Shown: piece by piece, positions 24,280 to 38,100 of the stretch
Layout of the letters: each line of letters starts with the position of its first letter
How positions within the stretch are numbered: the stretch's first letter is position 1
Assembly (NCBI GenBank): GCA_008360975.2
Contig: CM039183.1
Span: 12,861,762-12,925,761 of the forward strand
Reading direction: 5' to 3'
DNA from: Lichenostomus cassidix
Taxonomy: Eukaryota; Chordata; Aves; Passeriformes; Meliphagidae
Length of the DNA stretch: 64,000 bases
The notes under the pieces: generated by a model
What the model was told of the DNA's origin: nothing
The model's input: the letters and a program-made list of their open reading frames with translations, nothing else
Databases searched by the model: none
Program-made: the position numbers and the translations under genes

Positions 24280-26890
24280 TCCTTCAACCTTGCCTTTTCA
24301 TTTTCCCATCCTGGCCTTATGCAAAGCTAACAGCAGTGTATAGAGTGACCTCCATGGTTTCAGTGAACTCCAGGACAGAACCCTCAAGTTTGTGTTAATG
24401 AAGAACCAAATGTCTGCTTTTACTTCATGCACACTGCAGATATGATTTCACTTTAGTGACTATGACTGTGGATTTTGCTTACCACTCCTGGCTAATGCTA
24501 AACTTCTAAATAATACAATAAAATAAGTTATGGAAATAAGCACGATGAAAGAAGGAAGGAAGAAAAGGGAATACAAACAAGGCTTATGAAAGGGCAGGTG
24601 AAATAGAAATAATAATAGGATAGAAGGGACAACTGTTTGGTTAATGAGATGCTGAGAATAAATGAGCTTTTAGAACAGATTTGAAAGAGCACATTGATGT
24701 AAGAGAATGAATTGAAAACAGGAGCTCATTGCACAACACACAGGCACGAAAGGAAAGAGTGTTTGAAATCAGTAAGGATGAGAGAATTATAATTGCCTTT
24801 ATGTTCTTGCTTTTTGCATCTCAACAAACAACATTCAGCAATCAAAGGTTAATAGCAAACAACTTGTCATAATTGGATAACTCTCCTCCCAAAATGGCAC
24901 AGCAGCAGCAAGGCAAAACAGTCGCACTTCCCAGCCATGACATGCTTGATAATTCCCAAGGAGTGCTGAGAAACCTAGAAAAACATTAACAGAGAGCAGA
25001 GCAAATGGAAGGGATGATAAACAAGCAGACTACAGACTAACCAAACCTACCCTGCAAGAGTGACAAAAAAGGAAAAGTTCACTGCTGTTGCATGAACTCT
25101 GACAGCATATTTAAAGGGCTCTTAGTATGTGTGAGACAGTGGCTATAAACAGTGAAATTCTTCAGAGAATTTGTTTACTTACTGCAAAAGCTATGGCAGC
25201 CTGGTTTCCTGACAACAGCACATTTGCCATTGTGGTCACTGTGGCAGGGCAAGGAGGAGGACAGCTCCAGTGTCTCCTGCAGCATCAGCAGAATTGCCCC
25301 ACAAAATAACTGTTAATGCCAGAGATTTCTGAAACAGTAATAACACTCTGATGTTTCTGATATAGACCTGGCCTTGCTATGAATAGTATAACAAATATTA
25401 GGTGCATTTTTGTATGAAGGCTTCATGCATCTCCTATGAAAATCCATAATGAAGCATAACATTATCAAGATGTTTTTGTTTTCAGCGTTGCTCTTCTATT
25501 CTGTTTCCTGTGTTGCTCTTCTCAACTTGCTTGAAAACTGAGGTTAAAAAAAAATCAAGTAAACACGGTAAGCAAAGACAGATGAACTGATAAAGACCCA
25601 GCTCGCAACACACTGCACCAAACACAAGATGTATAAGATGCAGATCCTGTGATTTGTGCAGAGGGAGAAAAATAACCTAAGCTTCAATGTGCTGAAACTT
25701 GGTGGTTTTTGAAGATAAATGTAGCCCAAAAATTCCTGGGTAAATATTGAAGTGTTTAGGGCAAGATAAAATCTGTGCAAAACTGTAATAAAGTCATTAT
25801 TTTAACAATGGATCTTGTTAGAAACATGTACTGCTTCTAGAATTTGTTAAATTCATGATTTTTTGTAAGCCAATTCTTTTAATGTGGCAGACAAGCTTCC
25901 AAATAGCTGTATGTAGTATTTCAGTTTCCCTTGGCAAGAACATTTTTATTTTCCTGATGCAGTGATGAATTATCTGGATCGTTGCCTTACAAATATTAAA
26001 AAGAGAACAGAAGAGAATAAGCAGGTCTTTATAGTAGAATTATTATTTTCTAGGCCAAAAGTATTATTTCTTAGGCCCCATTAAGACATCAATAGGGGCA
26101 GAGTAGCTCAAGAAGTAAATCCTGACAGCGCAATAAAGCAAAGTGATGTGGTTTTTTTGCTTCTCTCTCCTTAAAGCAAGAATGCTATGAGATATCAAAT
26201 ATTGCAGAAATTCCCTAGATTGGTCCTGCCTGGAGAAAGGAGAGAAGCTGTGCAGGATGAGTCATCCTTAGCCAATCCCTTTTCATAAGATCTTCTCCCA
26301 CTTGTGCCCCACCAGAACATGTCTATTATTTCAGATCTGTTCTCTCAGACACAACAGCATCGAGAGTTCCTTGCCTGGGAAGCTGGAGGATGAGCATAAA
26401 GAATCCTCCCCTAGGAAAGTGGTCATATATTTCCAGAAGGCATCATACCCTGCACACTGATAAGGCCAAGAGTTGGAATTTTCTAAGCAGAAGAAAGAAT
26501 TTCCTAACCCTTAGCACCAAAAATCACCCAGCAAAGTCCTTGCTCTGCTGGTGTCACGGGTAAAAATCCCCTTAGCTCAAACAGAGAAGATTCCACTCCT
26601 TTTCCCACTGTCACAGAAAATCCAGAAAGAACAGAGTATCCAACACTGCCAACTCAAGTCCACCCATGACAAAGTGTGATTTTCAAGTAACCAACATGGA
26701 CAAGTGGGTAATAAGACACATTGATCCTGCAGAGGTTCAATTTTAATGCAGGGTTTCATCTAGAGCAAAGAAAACTCAGGCTGCAGATGCTCATATATTT
26801 TTCATAAGGACCAAATTTCAAGATTAGATTTTACTCTATAATGTAGGAGACCACACTAATTCACTCCAGTAAATGATAAATGCTTTTTTC

Positions 26891-26910
26891 TGTGTGTGTG
26901 TGTGTGTGTG
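26891..26910 (+). repeat. (TG)10 microsatellite
   Basis: Ten uninterrupted TG units. Confidence 0.97.
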
Positions 26911-27493
26911 ATTCTGTGCACCAATGTCACAGTGTCAGCATGGGGATAGAAAAAAGTAGTGGCATCCTGCAGATCATTTCCAAATTCTCCAGGAAGCCTA
27001 TCTGCTTTTCCTCTTATTTATTTATAAAGAAATACAATTAGTCATAATGTTCTACTGATTTAATTGCTGTTCTTTTATTTAGTTTCTATAGAGACATTTT
27101 CACTCTGCATATGGCTTACTTAGGACTTAAGCATAAGACTTCATAAAACAGGGATGGGAAAATGGTGACTTTCAGAGTTAAGCTTGTCCAAAGTGTCTCT
27201 TTTTGCTCAAATGAAACACATATAATAGAATACAGAATGTACACTTAGATACCTGGATAAGAATATCTGGTTTGGTGGTTAGTTTTCTGTATTTTGGTGC
27301 ATTTTTTTTTTCTTTTCCCATAGTTTTGTTTTGTTTTCCCCTAAATAAATTGAAAAAGGGCTTGAAACTGTTAATTACAGGACTCAGCATTGTGTGTCAT
27401 TGTTAGGAAACAGTATTCTCATTTACTGTTGCTTCCAGCTGGAAAAGCAAGGCTATCAGATATCACATGATGTAGGGCAGTTCAGTGTTATTC

Positions 27494-27549
27494 CACACCA
27501 CACTGGTGTGTTTTGTCCATAAAATGAGCTGAAATCAGTTTTCAGCTCA
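27494..27549. repeat. Two adjacent short inverted repeats
   Basis: CACACCA-CAC-TGGTGTG spans 27494-27510 (7-bp arms, 3-nt loop). TGAGCTGAAA-TCAGT-TTTCAGCTCA spans 27525-27549 (10-bp arms, 5-nt loop). Both are exact. They lie 14 bp apart and may be chance or small template-switch scars. Confidence 0.85.
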
Positions 27550-28296
27550 AAAGAAAATCCAAAGACCATTTGAAACAACCATGTTTAGAGTATGTGAACA
27601 AAGTAGTGTTCAAAGATCAAAATATAATGCTCTCCTTAGCGACTAAGAGCTCTTGTGCTGCTCAACTCACATTCCCTAAAACAGGTTTTTAGAAGTTATG
27701 CCAGACTATATAACAACATTGTATCACTAATTGGAGCAGATATCCTCCTCTGCCTGTGATATAAGATCAGGATATAAAGCACAAAATGCCTAAGTGCAGC
27801 ACTGGACTTACAGTCAGTGTAAGAACAAGCAACAAGGCAGTAAAATAAGACCTTGAAATGTAGAGCATCCTCAGTGTGGCTCCTGGCTATAATCACTGAG
27901 TTTTAGCAGAATTTAAGGCTCAGTAACACAAGGAAAAGCCCTCCAGAGGCTCTGCCAGCATCTCTTGCACATGGGGACATGGTGGGGGATGAGTGAAGCC
28001 TGATCCAGGAAAGGGTAAGTGCTGCTCAGGCACACAGGACACTTCTGCAAGGAGAAAACTTCACTGTTTAAGTGAATAGGATTTAAGAGCACTTCATTTT
28101 GCAGAGGCAGCTGCAACTGGCCTTGGGCTTTGCTCCAAGATATCCATTTTGTGTCAAATACATAGTGAATGAGCAGTGTTTTAAGGAGTTTGTAGTCCCT
28201 TAAGTTAGTGTTTTGCCAAGAAGAAATGGAATAAATAGGTTTTCCACTCCAGTTAGCGAAAGCATCTTGGTAATCCCCTTTCCTGGTTTTCCCATA

Positions 28297-28335
28297 CATA
28301 CACACACACAATATATGTATATATATATAAATATA
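28297..28335. repeat. Compound (CA)n/(TA)n microsatellite
   Basis: A short CA run passes directly into an imperfect TA run. Confidence 0.92.
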
Positions 28336-31300
28336 GAACAGAGATGAGTTGCAGGAAAGTGGTTCAGACCAAGGACTGCCTCAGAAACAGCTCAGTTGGG
28401 AGGCAGGGAATGAAGGTGTGGTATGGAGGAACAGGGGAAGAGGGCATTTTATGTGTAATTGGTTATTATTGATTATATCTCAATTAATGAATGGAAGCTC
28501 TAGACAGATAATAAAATATGGCGACAATATGCCTAGACCTGTTTAAGGACAATAAGCTTCTCAGAAACAATATTGAATAAAAATAATTATTTCTTGACAT
28601 TTTCTCCCCTTCTTCAAATGTCAACTTAATTTTTTCCAGACTTTTACTTATTAATGTGGCAGATCCTATCCATCATGTCATGCTCCCTCTTATCTTGTCA
28701 GCAATCCAAGCCAGAGATATAATTCAAGGTAATCACATTAAATGGTCAAAAGCAAGGTAGATTCTATAATATTTTTGCTCAAAGTTTTTTAGAAAATATT
28801 TATTTTATCTTATTTGTTTTATTGCAGTATTTTTTGAGGGACACAACTATTTACCTGATGAGTTTGAGATTTATCATCATAATCATTTCGAGTCATTCAT
28901 CAATCATTTCAGAGTTTCATATCTGGCATTAAATACACAAATCATCCATGAAAAGTAAATTTCAGTGAGACATTGTCTATTTATTATTCGTGTGGATCTC
29001 AATTATTTATGATATTTTTTCATATAATATTTATGTGTGTTAATCACAATTAATCATAAGGTTTTACTCCTGACTGCAGCTAATGCTTTTGCATACCTTT
29101 TTCATATGCAGACTGTGCACTCCTCTCGTGAGACTGCTGTATGATGTGACTTCAAGTCACAGCACATGTCCTCTACCAAATAGTCACTTGTTTGCTTTGT
29201 TGGATTAAATAGATTAAATAAGAAAGTCAGTAACTAGATTCTCTAAGGCTGATTTTCTCACTTGGATGCATTGGGAGTGATGGGAAAGTTATTACAGCTG
29301 TAGATATCCTGCTCCTTCTGTTTCTAAACCAGGTCTGTGCAGAAGACGACTGAGGAAAACAATCACATTTTAATGTGGCAAGTAAAATGTGTGGAGAGCT
29401 GCATTTTCTTGAAATACTGTCCAAATTAAAGTGAAAAGTGTTGTGGAGCTGTTTACTCACCTCTGACACTCCACCTTACAGGTGCTTTTCTGGTTTCATA
29501 GCAGCCTAAGGGAAGTGCTTAAATGTGTGTATGGAGAAATAGAAAAACACAGTTAGCAGTTAGAGTTTGGAGAAAGTCCAGGGGATGTTTGAGAGTCCTT
29601 TAGATCACTTATTTGACATATGCAGGGAAAAAAGGTCCTTGACTAACCCAAAAAAAAAGAAAATTAAAAAAGTCTCTGTCCATACAGAAATTAAAGCAGA
29701 ATAAAAGAAAAATTACCCTCATGCCAATGCAATATAATACCACATATTTAATCATGGGCTGCTAACATGTCATCTTATGTAAATTATATATAGAACAATG
29801 AATGTGCAAGAGATTTATATGGACTAAAAATAGCTCTCAGAAACCCTAGATTTGCCTGTGTAAAATCCAACACTTTGCAACACAAAATTAAATGTGAGAA
29901 TAAATAGTTCAGACACATAAATCAAAATCTCAAAAGAACAGCTAATTCTTATTCAGTCCAGCTTGCTACAGCAATTTCTTTATCCCCAGCAAGACAATAT
30001 CTTGTAAGCTACAGTTATCTTAGTCCTCAACCAGCTCCTCTATGGATTGGGAAAAATTCTGGGAAAAGAGAGCAGGCACCATCAGCATAAATGCAGGAAC
30101 ATTGATCTAAATAGTGGTAGTATAATGCAGACAGGTCAGGGATGCTGCTTTCAGAATCTGGAAAATAGGGTATTTATTTATTTTTTTTTTAAAGGTTCCT
30201 TGTCTATTTTCTGTTCTTGTTTACCTACACTTGGGTTTACTTGCAATGATATTTATGTTTGGGTAAGGGCATTAATCATAGACATCTGCAGGATGCAGTG
30301 CTCTTATCTCTACTATGATTTCAGAGTCTTTGGAAGAAAACTGAATGGAATGTGTAACTATGAGACATTTGTATATTTTGGAATATATGGCTTACTGAGA
30401 GCAGCATTCTCAAAATGCATTTGGGTTTCTCTGTGCAGCTCTTTCTGACAGCTAAGTGATGAACTCTTACAGAACTTCTCAAATGCATTTGATGCTCAGA
30501 TATTTCTTTTTTAATTTCTTCAGTGAATGATTCTTGGCTATCAATAAGTTCATTATCATTTAGTGATCTGTGAATACCAGTAGTTTCTACTTTGGTTTTT
30601 GCTAGTCAATTAATTAGAGAGCTGACATGCAACTATGCAAATTGAATTATACTTTTCTTCTGTCCTGACTTGATACTCAATATCTAAGATAATGCATGTA
30701 GTGATTTTACTTTTCTGTGGTGGTTGACAGAATTCAAACTTTCATACTGAAATCTCACATCTAACAAGTCTCCATGTGAAGGTGACTCAAAGTTTTGCAG
30801 GTTCACAGAAAGCAAGTGTTAATGAATAGCAAGCATATGAACTTGTGACATCAAGTGGACATCCATTCTCTCTTCTGTATTGCCCAACATCATTAATGGC
30901 TGCCTACTATTAACTACACGTTTTGAAAACAGTAAATTTTATTTTAAATGCACTTGTGCCAGTAAATCTGAAACAAAGCATGTTCAGATTTACAATATCT
31001 CAGGCTTGGTTTATTCTGTGCTTTTGCAATTTCTCTGGTTTGTGAAACAGCTCTTCCTCTGAGTTGATGAAAGCCTAGGGCAGCCCATTTTCCTTCCTTT
31101 TGCTACTGTGAGGGCACTTTTGTACCAAGGAGCCTTCTTCCCAAGATGTCATAATTGCAGGAACCAGTTTCTTTTTATGATGAGGCATTTCCCCTCCGCG
31201 AATGTATCGCTTCAATGAATTCACAAACCAGCTCTGGCTGCTTCAAACCCATGAACCTACACTTATGATAACATAATGAATGCACACTCATCAAGCAGAA

Positions 31301-31919
31301 CCACACTGGAAGTGCTGTGGGCAAGTGTACAGTACAATAAATTTTGTTAAATGAGGATGATGTATTTTCAGAGCCATATCCCTTCTCAGAGGTGTTTGTT
31401 CACTTATCTGGCCCCACTAATCACCACAGAAGGAGGCTTTTGGTCACTGTGTGTTCAGGGAGAGGAAATATTACATTTACAGCAGCAAATGTAAATAAAG
31501 GAAGCATAAATTAATGAATATATAGAGATATATTGGCATAGTATTTAATTAGTTGCTGTTGGGAGAGGGGATAGCAACGTACAAAACTAATTCAAGCTGC
31601 TTCATATGTTATCGTAAAAATTTAATCAGTTAGCCATATAATGCCAGGCTAAAATACAGATGGTTAAAAAACCAGCACAAAACATTAGTTTTATACATGT
31701 AGTAAAGAGACATATCTGCAAGTTTTAATGTCTTAATCCACATGAGCCGGAAGGCTTCACTTTCCTGTTAATAAAAAATAGGAGAAAAATAGAACTCCCT
31801 CCTTAGACTAGAGGATAGAAAGTGTTTTGTGTACAAAATCATTACCATATATTTATCAGTAGTATTGAATAGCACTGAGCTCTCCAAGCAGCTTTATTAA
31901 ACATGTAGTGTTTCATATG

Positions 31920-32128
31920 CGAGGTAGATTGAGATTGGCTTTAAGGAAAGAGATTTTCTATGAAGAGGATGGTGAGGCAGTTTTACAGAGAAGTGAGGGA
32001 TTCCCCACCATTGGAAATGTTCACATCAGGCTGGATGGGGCTTTGAGCAACCTGGTCTAGGGATAGATGTCCCAGGCCATGTCCAAGAACTTGGGTCAAA
32101 TCATCTTTCATGATGCCTCCAGATGGAG
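31920..32128 (+). mobile_element. CR1 LINE, 3'-end fragment
   Basis: This copy is plus-strand and reads in the order of the CR1 3' end. 'gagattggctttaaggaaag' corresponds to the usual 'ggacattaggaagaaattc' segment. Next come 'ggatggtgaggcag', 'gattccccaccattggaaat', and the near-diagnostic 'ctggatggggctttgagcaa' with 'cctggtctag'. The last recognisable portion is the degenerate 'caaatcatctttcatgatgc' near 32100-32118, equivalent to 'agatgatctttaaggtccc'. The terminal octamer repeats are absent. Divergence from the consensus is substantial, so this is an old copy. Confidence 0.88.
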
Positions 32129-35100
32129 CCATCTGAGGATTCTGTGTGATTATTACATTAAGAAAACATCAGGGTTTGGCAAGGGTTAAGGGGGGAAGGT
32201 GTTGTCTCACAGATGCTTTCAGGATCAACTTTAGGTCTAGTTTGATCACTCAATATACTGTCAGACATGCAGACTCAGGATCTGGGCAGAACAACTTTAA
32301 AAGGGGATGATGAGGTCAAAGAAGTCCGAATGTCCACCATTTATCTTTCTGAGAACTTAAAGAAAACTCAGAAAATGTGTTTTCCTCCATAGATACGCAA
32401 GATACTTAGCATCTCTAGGATCTGGTGAGAAACAGATCCCTTGGCATTTCTCAACCTCATGGCACAGCTTTTATCCATGGGTTCTATTCCAAAATGCTAT
32501 TAAGGCTTCCAGAACATATGAGTCTTGCAATCCAAGATAAATGATGGACATTTGCCATGCAATTTTTAAAGCATAAGATTTGCTCTATGATTTACCATGC
32601 CTGGAAAAGTTTGTAGCCAAGGTCTCCAGATCTCTCAGGAAGGCAGTGCTCTGCTTTTTCTCTCACTGAAGATTTGCCCTGAGCAGGAGTGTCAGCAAAT
32701 TGCAGGCACTATGATATATTGTCTAACAGAGGAGAATTCATTTGGGAGCAAACAATAAACTGAGTTCAAAACTTTATTGTGCTGCACAAATCAGATCTGT
32801 TATGTAAGGCTATCTCTCTTAACAGGAACAAGCCTGAACCAGCTGCTAAACTCATTTGTTTAGACATACAGAAAATCTACTTGGTTTTTTAAAATCTTGT
32901 TGTTGCTAATGAAGGAGCAAGAACACATTTTCATATTTAAAATGTAGAAAGAATGTTAAATCTACAAATTGAGACAGTAAAGAGCAATTTTATCTTTAAT
33001 TTTAAATTTTAATGCATAGACATGATCTGCTGTTATTTTCATATTTTTTAGATGTTTTTCCTTCTGTGTCAATCTAAATTTTTTTTCTTCCAGGTTTCTC
33101 CTAGAATTTGCTACTACAGAGCTCTCTGACTCACTTAACACTCTAGAGAAATATGAAAGGCTCCTTCAGGAAGCTTGGGCAAATTAATAATCTTCTTCAA
33201 GGGTCACAGGGTCATCTAATGCCAGAGTCACAAGTGCCTTTACATACATAAAATATAGAATACTGAAAGTATTCAAAAAATGCTCCAGTAACATCAAGAG
33301 CATATTTTATTTGTTCACTTCAGCAAACTTCCCATGGCTCAACCACACCTAAGAGGTCTTTGATGAATAAACATCTGAATATATTAAACGATATAATTTG
33401 TTCTATAATAATAAATTGGTAACCTCTTACACAAGAGCCTCAATGTGCAATGCAGACTTGCATTTTCCTTCCCTAAAAATCTATAGACGTCTCTAAGCCA
33501 ACCTGTTCAACTCATCTAATGGTTGAAAACCATATTTTACCAAGCTGATAAATGCCAACATGTTCCCACCTGAAGTCCCAAAAGTATCTTATCAGTCGTT
33601 CATGCTTTTAGTCAGTCACAATATTCCACTTATGAATGCAACTCCCTTTTTTCTGTAATAATCAGATCCTAACAATCCTTCTGAGTGGGAATAACACCTG
33701 TAACTATACGGATGAGAGTTATGAATTTTATTTTATTCTCTTCAGTTTTCCTAAACCTAAGCAGTGGAAAATTCAGAGTCTTGATCTGAAAAAAATGTGA
33801 TTACAAGTATGCTAAGTGTATATTGAACACAGATATAAATGTGAGCACATAGGAGCAGATATTACAGATGACTTAAAAAAAAAAAAAACCAACTAATTAC
33901 AATATATGGCTTTAATAACATAGTGCCATTATTTCCGTACCATTCTCTTCCACTGTTATGAATTACTAAAGCCAATTTATGTACAGAGAATCTTATGTAT
34001 AAGAGGGAGTTTAATCCTGAAGACCCTGTAGCTCTGCATTTTCTACTGCTTTCTACTATCAGGAAAAGGAGCAACACAACTTCAGGTCAAAACAATGAAC
34101 ATCTTTTCCAAAGCAGGAAAGTTCTGGATAATTGTTTTTATTTTGAAGCAAACCCAGCATAAATTCTCCTTTATAATAATACAAAATTGTAAGTAATCCT
34201 GAATTAGCAGACCAGCGTCCTTGAATACTTAAAATTATTACTTATGTTGGATCAAATAACAGCCCAATGGAGCAGCAAAGAACGTAGAAGAGACAACATG
34301 GACATTTTCAGATAAGCAAATCATGTCCACACCACTGTGTAAAAAGCTTTCTCTGCTTACTTGATGCATATTGAGTCAGTTGTCAGGTCAATTGTTCTTA
34401 AATTGCATTAATCAAAAGCAGAGAATGCAATGAACTACCAAGAACATATTTAGGCACTTAGCTAACCATCAGGTTATAACGATTCCTGATTTGGGGGATG
34501 ATGGCTCCATTTCAAATATGAAGAAAAAATGAAACAAGAAAAATATGAAGCAGCAAAAGCTGGGCTAGGAGATCAGTGTGAAAGGAGGTTTTGGGCCTAA
34601 AAACGCTGTACCAAGTGTTTCTGGAATTGCAAAGGACAGCAGAACTAAACATCTATTCACCTGCCTGGCCATTCTGCAGTGCTTGAGACCCTTTGCTGCA
34701 ATAGCCAACACAGCTTTTAGGAACACTCTTTTTGGCAAGGCAAATGATGACATTAACAGCAATGAAGGAAAACACTGATCATTACAGCTCTTGCTATGTT
34801 CTGCACTTGTCATTCCTAGGGAGGACATTTAATGATCAGCAAACATGAAGTGCCTGTGAAAACAGTAATTCCTCATTCTTTCATGTATTGACTGAGCTAA
34901 CCTCAGTTCAGCCTCAGCAGAGAAAATTCTAACTTTCTTGTGGCCCACTCTTATTTTCATCACATGCTGCCAGTAATTTTGATAAAAACAAAACTAGGTC
35001 CAGGGATTTACAGCTTTTGATTATTGAGTTGCAGGCTTGACTCTATATTTATTCCCATTTGTAACATTTGTCACTTCCTTTTCCTTCTTCTTCCGAAGAA

Positions 35101-38100
35101 TGAGCCAAATAATTGATTAATGAAGCTTTTGCTCCGCTTTCACCATTTGTGCTCCATTTTCTCAATGTGTGAGTTTGCACACCTGTTGCTAGTTACAGTG
35201 TGATTATTTAGCTCAGAAACTCCATTCAACGACTCAAAGTGGAATGGTCATGAAAGGCCACTTACTCCTGGCCTTCCAAAAAGAAATCCCATCTGCTCTC
35301 CTTGCTCTGGCGAGTCCTAACACAAGCAGACAAGCAAAACATATTGCATCTTTATGTTACCTTCTGATCTAGGTGTAAGATGTTCCATGAACTTTGTAGG
35401 TCTTATTTAATTCCATTTTACCCACGGTAATTTGCATATTCAGCACATTCGGGTGAAGAAAGCAGTGCTCTTGAGCTCTTTAGATGCTTTTATAAAGTCA
35501 AAAGTAAAATCAGGTTTTTCACAGTGACCACGCTCAGCTGTTTTTTATTTTAACTTTTCTGCCATGGATTTTCATAGCATGGGAACTGTGGGAAGTTCCT
35601 ACTAGCACTGGATATGTTTATCTGGGAACTACATAGAGAATACCACTTGCTGTAATTGGTGCTTTGGTATTGATTTCAGCCAGATACTATTTGATTCAAG
35701 TTATTTATGCTTAAATGATTTGCCTTCAAAATTGTTTTGAAGAAAAAAATTATTGTGTGCACTTTAGGTGGCAAAGCAGACAACATAACACTATTGCACT
35801 AATACAGTTTTTAAAAATATATTCACTTAAATCATTTACCAGTAGAAGAAAGCAATTACAAGTGACACAAAAGCCTGGAAATAATAACCATTGTAATATC
35901 AAGCATGTCCTATTATATTAACTGCAATAATGAAATTAGGCTTCTAATCAATGTTTTGGAAGAAGTCTCTGTCAAAAAAACCCCTTTATAATATACATAT
36001 TATGCTGAGTGTGCATGTCAGTGCCCTCTGCTGGATGGAAAAAGATCCAAACTGGTGTTATGATTAGTCTTCACCCAACAACTGCTTGCAAGAAGTTTTT
36101 AACTGTTCTTATTCAGTACAGAGGGTGTGGGAAATCATATTTGTGTGGTATATGATGGAAAAAAAATTGTTTGGGATCTAATGTTCTTAGATTTTGACCC
36201 CAAGGCTCATTGCAGGTAGATGAGATAAGCAGCAGTGATCTTTCTATCTTTCATTATCTGCAAGCATTTATTAATTCATCTCTTTCTTCATCCATGAGCA
36301 AGTCTAACCCTTACCCAAAAGGTTTCATTGGGCAGTATTTCAGTTTGGAATTGTATTTTTCCTTTTTTCCTCAGCTATAACCTTCTATTTTAACACTATA
36401 TATTACAGGAGGCCCCCAAGTGGCCTTCAGAAATATTTATTAGCTCTTTAACAGAACATGCTTTACTGCTGCTGAAGTAATTTTTACAGAAATTACAAAA
36501 ATGCAGTCCCTACATCACCTGCTCTAGGACAAACAGCATTCTCTATTTTCAGGGCTCTTAACCTAACCCATTCTAAATTCATTAAAAATCACTTCCCAGT
36601 CTCAACTTCATTCCAGATGAGCTGCTGCCTTCAGGGTCATTCATAGAGGTCCTGTGAATGAAAAGGCTTCACTCTCCTATTCCCAAAATGTTGGACTGGG
36701 GAAACCAAAGGGGTTATCTAGGAATAAAGGCAAGAAGTAACCACATGCTTGAGGCAAGATGCTGATTTGGCATTGCTATAAATCTCCATTACCTTTTGAA
36801 CACTAAGTTATCCTTTTTTAATTCTTAAAGGAAATGTTCTTCGCTCTGGGTTCCCTGTCCACTCACAGTAGTACTCAGTTGTTCTACTTTGCATGGATAC
36901 AAATAACCATTTATCAGCTGCTTATCAGCAATCAGCCATAGTACAAGGCAGCATCTTCCTCAGAGCTCAAAAATTAATCAAAAGCTGGGAAGTGCTGCCT
37001 TCTCAGAGTTTTGCTGCATCCATGGGGACAGCAGCACACAGTTTCAAATGCATCCTCTGCTCCACTCAGCATTGCTCCATTTCACTCAGTGAAGCACGAT
37101 TGTGGTCAAAAAATTGCTAGAATTGGTGAGTGATGTATTTTCTCATGGAGAGATGCTTGGTCAGTCAGGGTGCTGTACTGAGGCTGTCCAAGGACTGCTC
37201 CCTGGATTTCTCTGTATAAACTGATCCTCTGCTTTCACCACAGGTATTTATTCACATAGAATAATTTTATTCAAGCAACATCTTTTTGCCTTCAGTTAGG
37301 ACACGTTAAAAACTGAAGGGTGAATTGAGTTGATAATGCACTTTTAAAGTGTCTATAATCAGATGCTGACCAATAATTTTGAGCTTTTTGACTCAGTAAT
37401 TAATCATAACTCCAAAAGCAACATTGTAAAAAACCAGCTTTTCTTGTTGTTTTCTTTTTTTTTTTTTTTTAATATTTATTGTTTCAATCTTCCTTTTAGC
37501 CATAGTAGTTACAAACATTATAGTTAATTTTGGGGGATAGCAACCTGCATCTCAGTTGTCAAAAAAACCCCCCAAAACAATAAAACATCTGCCTTTTTGT
37601 GTGGACAAAATAGCATTTTTGTTTCTGTGGTAGGTCACCTGGGATAAGTAAATTTTGTCACTCTGGAAATGTCTGTCAGCTAAACATACCTCAACTAGTG
37701 ATGATCAGCCATGAAAGTATTTGCAATTGAGCCTAATTAGTCTTTGAAGTTTAATCTCATTAAGCATCAGATTTTGCCAATCTTCTGCAACCAAGCCTCC
37801 CATTGAAATCAGCAGGAAAATTATAAGAGAAAATATATATTTAGTCAGACCCAAGAGGACTTTGGAATGCTTCTAGTTTTCTCATAGAATAAAAAAACCA
37901 CAACTGCAGCAGCTCAACTTCGTGATTTTGTGTAGCAGAGTGACATGAATGCTATAAATGACCAGACAGAGCTTTCTGTCTGATAAAGAGCTGCTCAAAA
38001 ATAAAGGGCATTGGAAGTGAAAGCAAATGATCAGAAATCAATGAGAAATCAGTGGGCTTTCCCTGAGTTCCAGCATGTCATCAAAAGTAAGGATCTCCAG

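Larger units (their letters stand above)
24280..31919. other. Long non-coding stretch with minor repeats
   Basis: This 7.6 kb contains a (TG)10 run, a CA/TA microsatellite and two adjacent small hairpins (listed separately), and otherwise shows unique AT-rich sequence. The 132- and 133-codon frames at 27913-28311 (minus) and 30047-30448 (plus) lack recognisable domains. Segment 28840-29060 is dense in ATTA/AATCAT homeobox-like words. Confidence 0.5.

Noticed and set aside
27913..28311. 132-codon minus frame containing CPVC and CKRC pairs as a zinc finger
   Set aside because: The cysteine pairs are far apart with no matching histidine pattern of a known family, and the rest of the frame is unremarkable.
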